DNA of 64,000 nucleotides from Odontocerum albicorne (GCA_949825065.1 OX463847.1:35163789-35227788); one strand, 5' to 3'; shown: positions 1 through 11,585, numbered from the stretch's first letter. Notes: generated from the sequence alone by a model not told the origin. Numbers and translations are program-made.

Positions 1-574
1 ATTCAATCAACCCTTAGTTTCCACATGTAAAAGCAATGCACTGAATTCGTAATTCAAATATCTCATTTTACAATTCGATTTAATTTCATCTAAGAGCCAT
101 TTACCCGATTAATTAACTTAATTGGAAATTCCGATCGAAAGAAGGACACCGCAAGAGAATTGAGTACTTTGTAACTCGAGAGTTTTGTATAATTAAGGCA
201 TTGCAACTCCATCAAGAATATTACAGAAGGTGGGAAGTCAAAGTACCTGACTGAATGGGAACTTTAAGACGTGTATGCATTAAAACGAATCTTCCATTAG
301 TAGGAAGTTGGTAAAAGTTTCTTCATGTTAACGTCTCAACATTGAAATTGCTGGAGGGAAGCCCGTTTTGTATGGTGACAAGTAATAAACTAAATATCAA
401 AGTTGTTTTGCAAAATGAGAAGAAAATTTGACGTTATTTCAAATATGAATGAGTCATTTCAAAATTGTTCGTTTATTTATTTTTGGGGTAAAATGTAAGA
501 TTTCATCCGATCATGTTTTATTATATTGCTTTAAAATTTCGTTCTATACTGTTAATATGATGGCAACTGTTATA
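1..574. other. No recognisable feature
   Basis: AT-rich sequence without a long reading frame, tRNA-like fold or tandem structure that I can support. Confidence 0.5.
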
Positions 575-870
575 TGATTTAAACTTAGTTTTTTCAATAA
601 AATTTACAGTTAGTATGTAAGGTATAGTTTACAGTATTTTTTTAGATATAGTTAAAATTTCGATTTTTAGATAAAGTTTGTAGTTTTTTCTTTTTAGATA
701 TAGTTTACAGTTGAGTTTAGTTTTTTAGATATAGTTTACAGTTTTTTCAATACAGTTAACAAGTTGTTTTTTTTAAATATGTTGTTTTTCAATACATTAA
801 ACAGCAAGTTTTTTAAATATTTTAATAGTTTATTAAATATGTTGTTTTTTAAATGTGTTTTTAATATACT
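575..870. repeat. T-rich imperfect short repeats
   Basis: The motif agatatagtttacag and close variants recur at irregular spacing among T runs and copies of caatacagttaaca-like sequence. This looks like a decayed low-complexity tandem repeat. No coding potential is visible. Confidence 0.5.
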
Positions 871-1016
871 CGTATATTATTGAGTTTTTTAGAAGCAATA
901 GTATAAATAATATTTTTAATCATCTTCCTACTTCTCTGGCATAAAATGTACATACCAACGTTATTTTCTCTGTCTTTTGGACATCAGTATAGTATAATCT
1001 GAATGCTAGGACCTTC

Positions 1017-1560
1017 ATGGACGATTATCACACCGAAAACGTTCTTTTTCCACTCCTCTCCATTGTGGATGACCAGCTGCAGATACTTAGAGATGAACCT
1101 GGTCTCGTTGTCACAGTTTACGTTGTTGACGATCTCGAAAACCTCACCCTCAAGGTATATAGCACTGAAGTCAGATTGACGGGAGCATCAGCAGCGAGCC
1201 TCTTGAGTTGTGGTATTAAAGTTGTATTAGTCGTAATAGACATGGCTATATCAACGAAAGTTTTCCAAGTACAGGTGCTGGTCTTCTTCTTCTTCTATGG
1301 AGTGGAGTCGTGAACAACAAGAGCTCGAGAGAAACGGAGAATATACGCTTTAGAGTATGGTACTAGAATCGAATGTTTTGGATCCCCTGGACACCTGGAA
1401 GATCTAACGCGTCAATTTTACGAGAAATTAAGGTGGATGACAGACTCTAGTCCTGAAACGTATACTTCAGTTATTTTGGTATATTGGAAGGCAAAATCAG
1501 GACATCTTGGAGACGTTGATCATTACAATACATATAAAGGGTAGCTAAGAAATAAGGTGA
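1017..1560. other. Less AT-rich coding-like patch, unassigned
   Basis: A 98-codon frame opens on the plus strand at 1017-1313. The minus strand also reads coherently over about 1020-1190, with a segment containing FEIVNNVNCDNETRF, and again further upstream on that strand, but only with stops and frame changes between pieces. Base composition is clearly less AT-rich than the flanks. I do not recognise the family. It may be a broken transposon or old insertion. Which strand, if either, was coding is undecided. The next 300 bases to 1872 show nothing beyond a TATA-like tatataaag at about 1581. Confidence 0.25.
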
Positions 1561-1872
1561 TCCCTTACAAGATAAACCGACTATATAAAGGCTGCGACTA
1601 ATTCAACAGTTCAACAGTGGTCAATGTGCTATGGGCTGCGGTTGGTCAGGGGAGGTAGAGGTAAACAGTTAGATGTGTTATACGACCATGAAAAATGAAA
1701 ATACTATGACATTTAGCCACGAGGAGCACAATAAATAAAAATAAGTTGTATTTATGAAATAAAATGCATTTTCAACAGATTATTGTTTCAACACTCAAGC
1801 GCTTTTAGCAAAATTACTAAAGAATATATATGATATGTTTGTAAAATACTTTTAAATAATGAACTAAATTTT

Positions 1873-1965
1873 ATGGCCTTGTTGGTAAGACACATGTAGT
1901 CCTAGCCGGGGTTTGCAGGTTTTACTCCCGTTGGTACCTATTTTTTTAAAGGGGTTTCAGGCTAG
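1873..1965 (+). repeat. tRNA-derived SINE, head portion (family 1)
   Basis: The segment ttgttggtaagacac resembles a pol III A box, and caggttttactcccgttgg a decayed B box with tRNA-like 3' arm. The spacing between them fits other family-1 copies in this window. Only the tRNA-like head and a little of the body are visible. Confidence 0.55.
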
Positions 1966-2239
1966 TCAAGATCAATGCATTTAACTTTTGTTTTAAGGTA
2001 TTAGAACCATGCAATAAAATTTTGCATACAAAATGTACATTTTATATGCACAATCTTCTATTATATATACTTTATCTTCTTTTAAATTTCGTCTATTTGA
2101 TCCAGTAATGTTTAACTCGATCTACTTCTTACACCTTGCTCTTCTTGCCCTTGCCCTTGTAAACTCGCTAAGTAATTCTTCAACATATGCACATGTTTCG
2201 AAAAATATATTTGGTTTAGAAAACGCTGAAAACTGAAAT

Positions 2240-2345
2240 TATTGTATAACACTTTTGTTGTATACTTTACAACCTGGCGGGCTTATTGCCATATGCCAAC
2301 CTCTTCCAACTAATCAGAACAATATAAAAATACCTTTTTGGAAAG
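2240..2345 (-). repeat. SINE family 1, 3' body/tail fragment
   Basis: Reads on the plus strand as the reverse complement of the SINE tail: acctggcgggcttattgcc followed by cctcttccaactaatcaga. The same core recurs more than twenty times in this window. The tRNA-like head is absent. Confidence 0.75.
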
Positions 2346-2413
2346 TCTCATCATTATAAAAGATTATATATGAACGCATACATTCATATATAATCCTTTA
2401 TAATGATGAGACT
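2344..2413. repeat. 70-bp near-perfect palindrome
   Basis: Arms of 31 bp at 2344-2374 and 2383-2413 are reverse complements with one mismatch, separated by 8 bases. It starts where a SINE tail ends. The sequence acgcatacat occurs both in the loop region and just after the palindrome. It could form a strong hairpin or cruciform, or be a small inverted-repeat transposon. Confidence 0.9.
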
Positions 2414-3037
2414 AAACGCATACATCCCACTCCACCTAAAGTCAAATGTGTTACTATCACATATCGGAAATATCTACAAATGTTTCTTGGAAATTCGTCT
2501 TCCCTTAGTAAGCTTTCTGCGGTTTTATTACCAAATAGTTTTGTTTAGATATATGCAGATGTGGGTAAGTTTCTTATCTAATGGCCGCAGCCACCTCCTT
2601 CCAATCCTTACACTTAACTTATAATTATTGAGACATCTCAAATATTCCCTAACTTTTTCAAAGTTAATTTTTTTCAAGTCAAAATAAAAATATTTTTATG
2701 TATTATAATTGTGCCTATTACAATAAGAATAAAAAAATTAGGCAAAATTTTGTTCAACTTCACCTGATGAGGTAGATGGAGGTGTTTGAAACCGGTAGTG
2801 AACTCATATAAAACAGTGGTGAATACAAAATAAAAAGTGAGCGTTTTATTTATTTTACTAAAAAAATATAAATATGAAACCACAAGTGAGACAAATATAT
2901 TTTCTAAGATTCAAGAAATACATAGAAACCTTTAAAGATCTTCCTAAATGATAAGCTTATACCATATAAAATTTACAAAGTAATGTTTTTAAAATTATTG
3001 TCAAAGAACAGATCGCTGGTGAATGTGTGATTTTCTC
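2414..3037. other. No recognisable feature
   Basis: AT-rich sequence with only short chance reading frames on both strands. Confidence 0.5.
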
Positions 3038-3041
3038 TTAA

Positions 3042-3283
3042 CCCTGATAGCGCTACGAGAAAAAAATATAATTGTCTATCTAGTGCTGAGATATATTTAC
3101 GATTCGGACGTTCGTGATAAATATTTATTTTAAACAACAAAAAAACAAAAAAAAATATATTTTTACAACATAAATATATTTTAGAATATGTACCCTTGTA
3201 TTGTAAATGAATGATATTCATTTACAATACAAGGGTAGAACAAATTTCTTCCACTGCTATAGCAGTGCGCCGATCTCTCAGGG
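3042..3283. mobile_element. Candidate TTAA-flanked MITE (piggyBac-like)
   Basis: A 242-bp segment is bounded on each side by TTAA (3038-3041 and 3284-3287). Its left end begins ccctgatag and its right end, read in reverse complement, begins ccctgagag. TTAA target duplication with CCC-starting inverted termini is characteristic of piggyBac elements. The inverted match is short, and a related sequence (gtgtgattttcycttaa) lies on both outer flanks, so this could also be an unrelated repeat. No coding capacity. It contains a 47-bp palindrome and the 16-bp palindrome cactgctatagcagtg (3252-3267). Confidence 0.35.
3191..3237. repeat. 47-bp perfect palindrome
   Basis: Arms of 21 bp, beginning tacccttgtattg, are exact reverse complements around a 5-base centre. 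It lies within the candidate MITE at 3042-3283. Confidence 0.95.
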
Positions 3284-3287
3284 TTAA

Positions 3288-3660
3288 CAACCAATATGTG
3301 TGATTTTCCCTTAACACCAGAATACTCATAAATACGTGTATCTAATTAGTTGGAATTCTATGCTGCACTTCGCACAGGATATTAGTTATCCTGCAGCTCT
3401 TCCTCAAACAGACACCAGCTAATGAGGAACCCCCCGCGCATTGTTTAGCAACTCCACGTATTGAGATCTTTCATTGAAATTCCGTACCTCCGGAGACGTG
3501 AACAATAATGCAGGCCCTTATGCATGCTATAAAGTTTACTAATTAATTGCTTTATATCGGATAATCCCATCGCAAAGTTCAATGAATCGAAATCTTTCAA
3601 CTTGACCATAAAATCAAAATATAATTATCTGTATCATTTACTGGTGTTTAAAATACACAC
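3288..3660. other. No recognisable feature
   Basis: Includes ttaacaccag at 3312, which resembles a piggyBac-type terminus, but no partner end was found. Otherwise nothing. Confidence 0.4.
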
Positions 3661-3661
3661 A

Positions 3662-4060
3662 GACACACACTCACACCATTACCTTGTTGGGGTAGGTAGA
3701 GAAAATAGAGCGCCCGACTTTTCTATCTTGACACGCATCCTTCGCTTCTTCAATATCCACATACCTTCTCATCCAAGTTTTACGATTTCTTTGTCTTTCT
3801 ACGTTTTTTTCGTTTAAAATATTTAAACTAACATACTTTACTCGGTCTTCCTTTACCACACATTGCACTCATATCTGTGCGATATATTTGTTTTATAAGT
3901 CTTTCTTCATTCATTCGTTCCACATGCCCAAACCATCTCAGCGTGCTGTCTCTTCTTCATTTCACTCAACACATCAGCCTTATGTTAATTGAATCGTAGT
4001 TGCCTTGGTCATCCTCTAATGACTTTCAACTCACATTTGCACTATGTGTTGGTTTTGTTA
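3662..4060 (-). pseudogene. LINE 3' end, C-terminal RT domain remnant
   Basis: Minus-strand translation contains TLRWFGHVERMNEERLIKQI, the conserved tail seen in insect non-LTR retrotransposons, followed in another frame by a RNRKTWMRRYVDIEEAKDAC region and STYPNKVMV, typical of the very end of these ORFs. The reading frame is broken at least once between the two parts. The catalytic RT motifs are missing, so this is a 5'-truncated dead copy. It abuts the tandem arrays that begin at about 4064. Confidence 0.75.
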
Positions 4061-4063
4061 TTC

Positions 4064-4145
4064 TATCTATTTGGTATTCATATCCAAACCATTTATTTGG
4101 TATTCATATCCAAACCATTTATTTGGTATTCATATCCAACCCATC
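4064..4145 (+). repeat. 26-bp tandem repeat, about 3 copies
   Basis: The unit tatttggtattcatatccaa plus accatt is repeated head to tail about three times with a diverged last copy. It lies directly between a LINE tail and a 38-bp array. Confidence 0.9.
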
Positions 4146-4179
4146 TCAGCGTGCGTTTATTTATCTTAGTCAAAAAAGA

Positions 4180-4945
4180 GCCTTAAATTCACATTCATCC
4201 CTGGTTGATTTTGTTCTAACTTAAATTCACATTCATCCCTGGTTGATTCTGTTCTGACTTAAATTCACATTCATCCCTGGTTGATTCTGTTCTGACTTAA
4301 ATTAACATTCATCCCTGGTTGATTCTGTTCTAGCTTAAATTAACATTCATCCCTGGTTGATTCTGTTCTGACTTAAATTCACATTCATCCTGGTTGATTC
4401 TGTTCTGACTTAAATTCACATTCATCCCTGGTTGATTCTGTTCTGACTTAAATTCACATTCATCCCTGGTTGATTCTGTTCTGACTTAAATTCACATTCA
4501 TCCTGGTTGATTCTGTTCTAACTTAAATTCACATTCATCCCTGGTTGATTCTGTTCTAACTTAAATTCACATTCATCCCTGGTTGATTCTGTTCTGACTT
4601 AAATTCACATTCATCCCTGGTTGATTCTGTTCTAACTTAAATTCACATTCATCCCTGGTTGATTCTGTTCTGACTTAAATTCACATTCATCCCTGGTTGA
4701 TTCTGTTCTAACTTAAATTCACATTCATCCCTGGTTGATTCTGTTCTAACTTAAATTCACATTCATCCCTGGTTGATTCTGTTCTGACTTAAATTCACAT
4801 TCATCCCTGGTTGATTCTGTTCTGACTTAAATTCACATTCATCCTGGTTGATTCTGTTCTGACTTAAATTCACATTCATTCCTGGTTGATTCTGTTCTAA
4901 CTTAAATTCACATTCATCCCTGGTTGATTCTGTTCTAACTTAAAA
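4180..4945 (+). repeat. 38-bp minisatellite, about 20 copies
   Basis: The unit starts cttaaattcacattcatccc and ends tggttgattctgttctga. Copies differ at few sites (ctga/ctaa endings, a missing C in some copies), indicating recent amplification or homogenisation. No open frame of note, as 38 is not a multiple of three. Confidence 0.97.
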
Positions 4946-5002
4946 AAAATCTTTTTATTCTGACTTTCAAAAATCTTCTAGTCTAGCGTTAAGTTTACTC
5001 AA

Positions 5003-5150
5003 TCAAAACCGACATAGTCTAGTTGAGAAGACACATGTTTTCCTGCCCGGAGATTGCGTGTTCTATTTCTCTTAAAACCCCAAATAAATAAAAAAGGCTC
5101 AATTCTTGGTTTTCACTTAATACCTCTGTAACGTTTTTCTAATCGATTTT
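5003..5150 (+). repeat. SINE family 1, head and body
   Basis: The tRNA-like head starts with tagtctagttgagaagac (A-box-like) and has gcgtgttctatttctc in the B-box position. A body follows that reads ggttttcacttaatacctct, matching the reverse of minus-strand copies. The 3' core with ggcaataa is not evident. Confidence 0.6.
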
Positions 5151-5404
5151 TCTAATGTATCATACAAAACATACAATAAATAATAATTGCCTTCGGATGC
5201 GATAAGTCATACGCTTTGATCCAGTTGTCGAAAAACATTTTTTGTTTGACCATTGGAACAGTTCTCAATTATTAGGAACACTACACCTCGTCTGATTGTT
5301 TTATTCTAGAAAACAATAGCATTAAAATTCATTGTAGAAATATTAAATCATTTTCAGCAACTGCTATATTTTTAGTATTTTCTTTTACATTTTACTACAC
5401 AAAA

Positions 5405-5612
5405 ATAACCATTTGTATTACACTTTTGATATACTAAGTATAATCTGGCGGGCGAATTGCCACGTGACATTTTTTTTCAAACATCCAGAAAGGTGTAACA
5501 AGCTTCAAGTGATTAGCAGACTAAAACATAAAAAAGGCACCAACGAGAATCGAACTCGCAACTCTCGAGTTGAGAGACAAATGCTATTCTAACTGAACTA
5601 CGGAGAACCTCA
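5405..5612 (-). repeat. SINE family 1, full-length copy
   Basis: One of the best copies. The minus strand gives a tRNA-like head with A box tagttcagttagaatagc and B box gagttcgattc, then a body, then the conserved tail core (plus strand ctggcgggcgaattgccac). The order of head, body and tail defines the family as a tRNA-derived, pol III-type retroposon. Such elements rely on LINE enzymes for mobility. Which LINE drives it is unknown. Confidence 0.85.
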
Positions 5613-6426
5613 TGATGTGCAAATATGAATCAAGTAATTTTGGGGCAATTTAGATTACTTACGGATTAAGAGAAATAAATTTAATTTATGTTTCATCATC
5701 CTTCTTACTTCTTCCTCGTGAAGTATTAAACTATCATCAACTCATACACGTTTCCGAAGGTACGTTGGTTTCGACATTTAGAAATGACTTAAGATAGAAG
5801 AACATCCAAGCTGTTGACTTAATGGGTATCGTGGCTAAGACGGCCAAGCACCAAACTTAGGAAAAAAAAGTATAGATAGAATAAAGTACTGTTGGACACT
5901 CAAATTTGTAAATGATGTTGGCACGAAAAAGCGATCGGAGGGCATATGTTGTTAATCAAACCAAAACTCAGGATGGGTTGTTGCATTTTAGATCATTATC
6001 ATCATTATTTTCTTAATTTAATTATGGGAATAAAACAAGTATTTTGAACGTATTGAATCAGTTTAATTTAAATAAAATAGCACTTTTTGTTGATAGTAAA
6101 ATGACAAGTATTGTAAAACACTTTGTTATTGTTTAAGTAAGCATATTTTTTTTATAGCGTATAAATCTTGTTTTTGAACCCCTGTCAAAACTACCATAAA
6201 ATTTGTTATTAACTTAACAATTTAACCCAAACATTGAGCGAATTTATTGCTTTAAATCGTGTTGCACCTTTGAAGTACAAAGGTACAAAGTACATTTTGG
6301 GGGGGTTTTGGATTGTGTTGTGCCTCCGTGGAAGCAAAGCTGAGAAATTTAACCAATTGAATTATATCAGACATATTATACAAAGCCACCAGCTCCAACC
6401 CCTAAATTGAAATCCAGACACAATTT
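5613..6426. other. No recognisable feature
   Basis: AT-rich. Contains a run of eight or more G at about 6298-6306. No gene or repeat that I can support. Confidence 0.5.
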
Positions 6427-6738
6427 CATTAAGGCCACTTAGCCTCTGTAACAACTACACTCTATCGCTAGGATGAACGAGTGGAGAAGAGCATCGAGCC
6501 TCAGTGGGTAAATTTTGCCTGGCTCTAAATTGCCCTGGAGAGCCTGGAAATCACTTTCTAGGTTTTGAACAGGAATTGGTAGAACCAAAGGCAACATGCT
6601 AAAATTGGGAAGGTTGCGTAACGGATTGACTCTCTGTATCTTCGGTAAGGAGCAATCCATTTCTGGGGAGGAAGTAGTATAGTGCCTTTGAAATGAAAGG
6701 AAAAAGAAGGTTTCTTTAAAGATTTTTTTCCAATCCAA
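6427..6738 (-). other. Unassigned 99-codon frame, possibly coding remnant
   Basis: An open minus-strand frame with lower AT content than its surroundings. It reads RVNPLRNLPNFSMLPLVL and then QALQGNLEPGKIYPLRLDAL, a proline- and leucine-rich unfamiliar sequence. I recognise no domain. No clear splice sites or promoter are visible, so it may be a transposon relic or a chance frame in a GC-richer patch. Confidence 0.2.
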
Positions 6739-7869
6739 TTGGTTTCATAACTTTTATTGGTGTCTATGACTTTGTCTTTTTACGTAATGTATGAAAACAA
6801 TATTTGGAAAAAAATAACAAAAATGTACATGAAAGATAAATCTCAAGGAAAATAGATATTAAGGATGAGGAATATTTTGTGAAAATTACATTGCTGCCTT
6901 ATTTTATTCTGAAACAATTATGATGATGTAATACATCTGATTAAGTAAGGAAGATTGTTCCGTTTCCGTCAACTCAAGTAAACCGCAAAAGATAATGTGT
7001 GATGCGTTGATATATAAAAAAATATATTGTCAGCAATTCGGAGGGGCAATCCATTTTCACAAATATCTTGGATTGTCAAACATTCTAAAGAGGTTTGGCA
7101 GAACGTTGAAATTTCTTCGGTGTTTTATTTTAAAGCATTGGAGTCTTGCACGATAATAGGATATATGATCATATTTTCTAGATTAAAAATAAACCGAATT
7201 CAATCATTTCGGAACCTCTTCAGTCTATCTTACAAGTCCTCACTTATATCGATTAAAAAACATATTTATTGTCAATTAACGACAAGATGAGACTTAGACT
7301 ACCAAGATTTTTCTTTAGATAGGAAGGATATGCGCAATCTGTTCAGTAAATGGAGACTTGCGAAAATTCTGCCGCTTAACTCGACGGTATGATTACCTCA
7401 ACTCAAAAATCATGTATAAAGTTCCCCAGATTATTAATAATTAATTGGAACTTAATTAAATTATGATCATCCATAAACTTAAACAAAAAATAATAAGTCA
7501 AATCATTCACAAACAAGCTTATTTCAGTATAATGTGAGGTGGCCAATGTTGTTCAATTATCTTGACCATGTTTTTTCTCATGGAAGTACGTTGATAGAAG
7601 AAAATGGGTTGACGATATAAGTGGCGAATTGACTTGTTAGTTATTAGTTATATATAATGTATTGAATGATTTAATTAATGTATACGTATTGAAGAAGCTT
7701 ATTAAGGAGTGCCTGCAATCGCAGCGTACAAAACTCATTAGCAGATATCAGCAAACTTTGATGCGCGCTCCATTCAAACTACCACGTAACATTAAGTTAT
7801 TCGACAGAGAAATTTCATTTTTTTCTTATTTAGTTCTATAAACTTGTTTTTATTTGATTGTGTACCAAT
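6739..7869. other. No recognisable feature
   Basis: AT-rich with short chance frames only. Confidence 0.5.
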
Positions 7870-7965
7870 AGACTGTTATTTGGTTTATTGGAAGAGATTG
7901 CCACCTGGCAATAAACCCACCACACTGTTTTACAATACAAAGTATTTTTATATTCAAATAGTTTT
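7870..7965 (+). repeat. SINE family 1, tail fragment
   Basis: Contains ggaagagattgccacctggc followed by aataaacccacca, the plus-oriented form of the family core. The head is missing. Confidence 0.75.
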
Positions 7966-9890
7966 AAATAAAAATTACTCGTACTTAGTTTTCAAAGTGT
8001 CAACCAAAGTTCTGGGCTGTAGCAAGACTGGTTATGTGTATGCCCCTATTAAACAAATACAATATTCAGTTACCATATTGAACAATGAGTCATTCTAAGT
8101 TTAACAAAACCAAGAAATATATTGTAGTTTTTGTAGCACAATTAATGATAGATTTTTAATTAAATAAACTTTTCCAAATAAATAATAAAATATAAAAAAA
8201 AAATATCTTTGTTAAAAATGTATGTTAGTAATCTTTCTCAGTATAGTAACCTTCGATAAATTCTCAAAATTTGTTTGAAATTTGCAAGATAGGATACTAA
8301 AATGCATCGATGTTAAGTTGAATGAGGAATTTCAATTACACACCGTAGATGAAGCAAATAAAAAATGTTTATTCCGTTTCCTGAATTTCATTAAATTCAC
8401 TTTAGGATTCCTGAAAATATTTTTCAGCGTTTTAAAATACATAATATGAAATCTTGTTAACAGTTACATTTACGTTGGTTTTTAATTTAGTTGTTTATTC
8501 AATGTTTTCTGATTATTAGTTTTATATTAATAACCTGATAAGTATGGATGTTAAACCATTCAAATATAATTCAAGTGTCTCATTGGAGAAACCATAATAT
8601 GTGATTTTATGCCCCTTAAGTAAGCATGAGACACCTCGTAGAAAGTTGAAACATTTCATATTACTTTGATAATGTTGGGGTATGACAATGCTGACTTTTA
8701 AAAAAATTATAAGCATGATTCCACAACCTTTTAGTAAATATATGTGATGAAAAAAAACTTAAAATTTAGCAATGAACATGGATATTCAGTTAAAAAGTTT
8801 TTAATTTAACACCCACAACGTATCAAGAACCTAATATAAAAGTGATATTCTTATTTAATATTATTTTTAATTTTGCCTGAAAAATCTTACTATCTTTGTG
8901 ATTCTGGAATATAATCGAATTAGTATTCTGAGTGAACTAAATCAACTTCTCGACTCCTAGATATCGCTCACTGGCTAAAACTATCTAAATTTGGATGAAT
9001 ACAAGTAGCTATGAATTTTTTTTAATTATGTACCAATAACTCATTCAGCTCAAATACGTTGATTTCAAATGACAAGAATTTAATTATTTATTTTAAATGC
9101 TTGTTTTTTCACAACGTTTCGATGCAGATTATAAATTTTATAAAAGCATAAAGCAAACCATAGTGTACCTGCATGCCCAATTAATATAATGAAAGCAAAA
9201 ACAATTTGCATTACAGCTTTTAAATCGCAAAGTAGTCTGAGCTTCAATGGGGATTAGCTGACAACATTTCCATTATGGACTGAAAACATTAAGCGTCGGA
9301 TAAAAATGAAAATAATAAACCGCTTTTCCATTCACTCGTAAAATCTGAAAATCAGTCTGAAAACCTGAAGTTTGGTCAGAAAAGCTGAAATTCAGTTTGA
9401 TATTTTAAGTCCCATCAGAGTATTAATAATTTACAAATGCACAACTCACTCGGATAATATGAAAGCTTTCCGTTGCAACCATTCATTCTCAGAGGGTACT
9501 AAGAACATAAGAGGATTTGCCATGTTGTCCATATTGAGGATTCTATCAAACCAACTAGCCATATTCCATGTTACACACCTGTAAAACTTTGCTCGCAACA
9601 CCAAAGTTTCCAGTTTGGTCCAAACACAAGATGATGCAAGTACTCAGGTTAAGCTATATATAAGCTTAGTTGTGAGTGAGTTATTGAATAATCTGTACAA
9701 ATCTGAAGTTATTATTTCAGAAAGGAAACCTTATCGCAAAATACAAGTGAGATATTTAAGTCCCTTAGAACTCATACAATCCATAAAATCAATAAGTTTA
9801 AACTTAAATTAATTTGTAATTTTAAATTAAACTGAACTTCTTTCAAATTTACCGTTTATTTTTAAAGTAGTGAGAAAATAAATTGACCTC
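7966..9890. other. No recognisable feature
   Basis: About 1.9 kb of AT-rich sequence. Short open frames exist on both strands but none shows recognisable motifs, low-AT composition or splice signals. Confidence 0.5.
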
Positions 9891-9899
9891 CTTATTGAG

Positions 9900-10215
9900 C
9901 AACTGAAAGATTGTCTTCCACTTATATATAGAGCACTCTAAGACGTAGAACGGATGAATAAAAAAAGACGTACAAAACAAATATACAGTGTAAACGTGGA
10001 AGACGTGAAAAAGGTACACCAAGAAAAGTGGGATTGTATCAAGTGAATGCTTGTTTGAAAGAACGAAATGTCAGAGAAATCATAGGAGTTGTATGAGAAG
10101 GTGCATGGATGTAAAAGAGGGGAAAGATCTATGTTGCGATAAGAAAGTCTGACGCTCCCTTCTATCTGCCTACCCTCTCAGGGAATCGGCATGGTGGTAT
10201 GTATGTTTGTTTGTA
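9900..10215 (+). pseudogene. LINE 3' end, C-terminal remnant
   Basis: The plus strand carries a decayed version of the LINE C-terminal region. There are pieces resembling GRREKGTPRKVG, an RN(R)SCMRRCMDVKE-like stretch (tatgagaaggtgcatggatg at 10090) and the closing polypeptide encoded around cttctatctgcctaccctct. The same order occurs in the minus-strand copies at 3.7 and 53.1 kb. The frame is broken several times and the RT core is absent. Confidence 0.65.
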
Positions 10216-10339
10216 AGCCCGGTAAATTTATAAGATGCGTATGAACAGGAAAAAGTATAGAAAAAAAATGAATTCAATTGTATCCTTTAAACTTTTTTCT
10301 TGAATTAATTTTACTTTAAACCTAATTTTTCTATAAGGA

Positions 10340-10672
10340 GTTTATTGTATTGTGTTACACCTTCGATGTATATAGCGGGGTTTTCGCCGTGTAGCAATCT
10401 GTTTCAGCTATTCAGAAAAATGTTAAAGAAGCCTTAAGTGATAATCAAATTGAATCCTGTTCCAAAATTCAGGGCTCCAACTATAATATAATAGAATCAA
10501 ACTCGCAAAACCCTGGCTTAGAAGACAATCGTCTTACTAACTATGCTTAGGAGGTTATCACTTGTTATCTAAAATCAGGGTTCCAACTATAATATAATAT
10601 AATCAAACTCGCAAATCCCTGGGTTAGAAGACAATCGTCTTACTAACTATGCTTAGGAAGTCATCAACATTG
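10340..10672 (-). repeat. SINE family 1 with tandemly doubled head
   Basis: A complete minus-oriented copy (tail core agcggggttttcgccgtg at left) ends in a tRNA-like head at about 10464-10570. The head-containing segment of about 107 bp is then repeated at about 10571-10672 with a few changes. The repeated unit begins near cttgttatctaaaatcaggg and ends near taactatgcttagga. A third copy lies beyond the LINE fragment at 11462-11585. Confidence 0.85.
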
Positions 10673-10689
10673 GTAAATGTGTCTGTGTA

Positions 10690-11455
10690 TCTTATAGTCG
10701 ATCGTTTTCACCAATCCACCATCAGTATACTATACAGGGAGTGGCACTAAACAGAGTTTCTGAATTCAAGGATTAAGGCGTAACCTTCGATGTCGGACTC
10801 ACGTTCATTAACCATGTCTCACGTTTGATATCGGACTGTTACAAACTACTCGGTTTTATAATGAGAATATCAAGAGAATTTAACAGCACCGATATCCTCC
10901 AAAACTTGTATAATTATCTAATTAGAACCAAATTAGAATATGCATCTACGGTTTGGGCTCCTCATCAGCTCAAATATTAAAACAATATAGAACAAATACA
11001 AAAAAAAATCCTCAGATATCTATGGTACAGAACAAAGGGCGATTACCCAAAATATGCTCACCATGCCGAACTTCTCACGGTGTGTAACTATAGAAGCCTC
11101 GAAACAAGAAGGCAAGAATCCATTGCGATATTCCTAATAAAGGTCAAGGTTCCTTTAACTGTCCCGCGATTCTAGAAGCACTAAGTTTATATGTACTCAA
11201 TAAATATAGCCGTGCAAGGAATCACCCTCTGTTCTACATACCAACTTACAGGACGAATATCATGGCTAAACACTCAGTCACGCGTGGTATAGAGATATTG
11301 AACCAACTGAATGACTCGGTTGATATATTCTCGGTACCGTCTAGCAGTATGAGAAGAATCCTGGCTGATATTATTCCTAACGAATAAGCTAACGCTAAAA
11401 GCAGACCCTTTTTGTGTAACAGGAGAAATCCGTGCAAAGTGGATAATTTTTTTTT
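10690..11455 (+). pseudogene. Jockey/CR1-like LINE reverse transcriptase, C-terminal fragment
   Basis: Plus-strand translation gives GVTFDVGLTFINHVS, then IRTKLEYASTVWAPH, then IEQIQKKILRYLWYR. This is the conserved post-catalytic RT region of jockey/CR1-superfamily LINEs (consensus DLGVxFD, LEYAS.VW.P, IE.IQ+.FLR). In a different frame a later part reads FYIPTYRTNIMAKHS, the usual C-terminal tail. There are several stops and frame changes. The catalytic motifs are missing, so it is 5'-truncated. It is wedged between copies of a SINE-head duplication. Confidence 0.85.
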
Positions 11456-11459
11456 TTTT

Positions 11460-11585
11460 AAATCACTTGTTATCTAAAATCAGGGCTCCAACTATAATAT
11501 AATAGAATCAAACTCGCAAATCCCTGGTTTAGAAGACAATCGTCTTACTAACTATGCTTAGAAGGTCATCACTTGTTATCTAAAA
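11460..11585 (-). repeat. SINE family 1 head, third copy
   Basis: Nearly identical to the segments at 10464-10570 and 10571-10672, starting cacttgttatctaaaatcag and ending with a second cacttgttatctaaaat. It is preceded by a run of about 14 T. Identity between copies suggests a local duplication split by, or carrying, the LINE fragment. Confidence 0.85.

Noticed and set aside
4000..4224. Plus-strand frames over the 26-bp repeat
   Set aside because: Created by tandem repeats and the antisense of a LINE tail.
4180..4945. CRISPR-like array
   Set aside because: The 38-bp units are directly contiguous with no unique spacers, and the sequence is eukaryotic.
5520..5612. Possible tRNA gene on the minus strand
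   Set aside because: A and B boxes are present, but the sequence continues into the SINE body and tail shared by many copies, and the arms do not form a proper cloverleaf.
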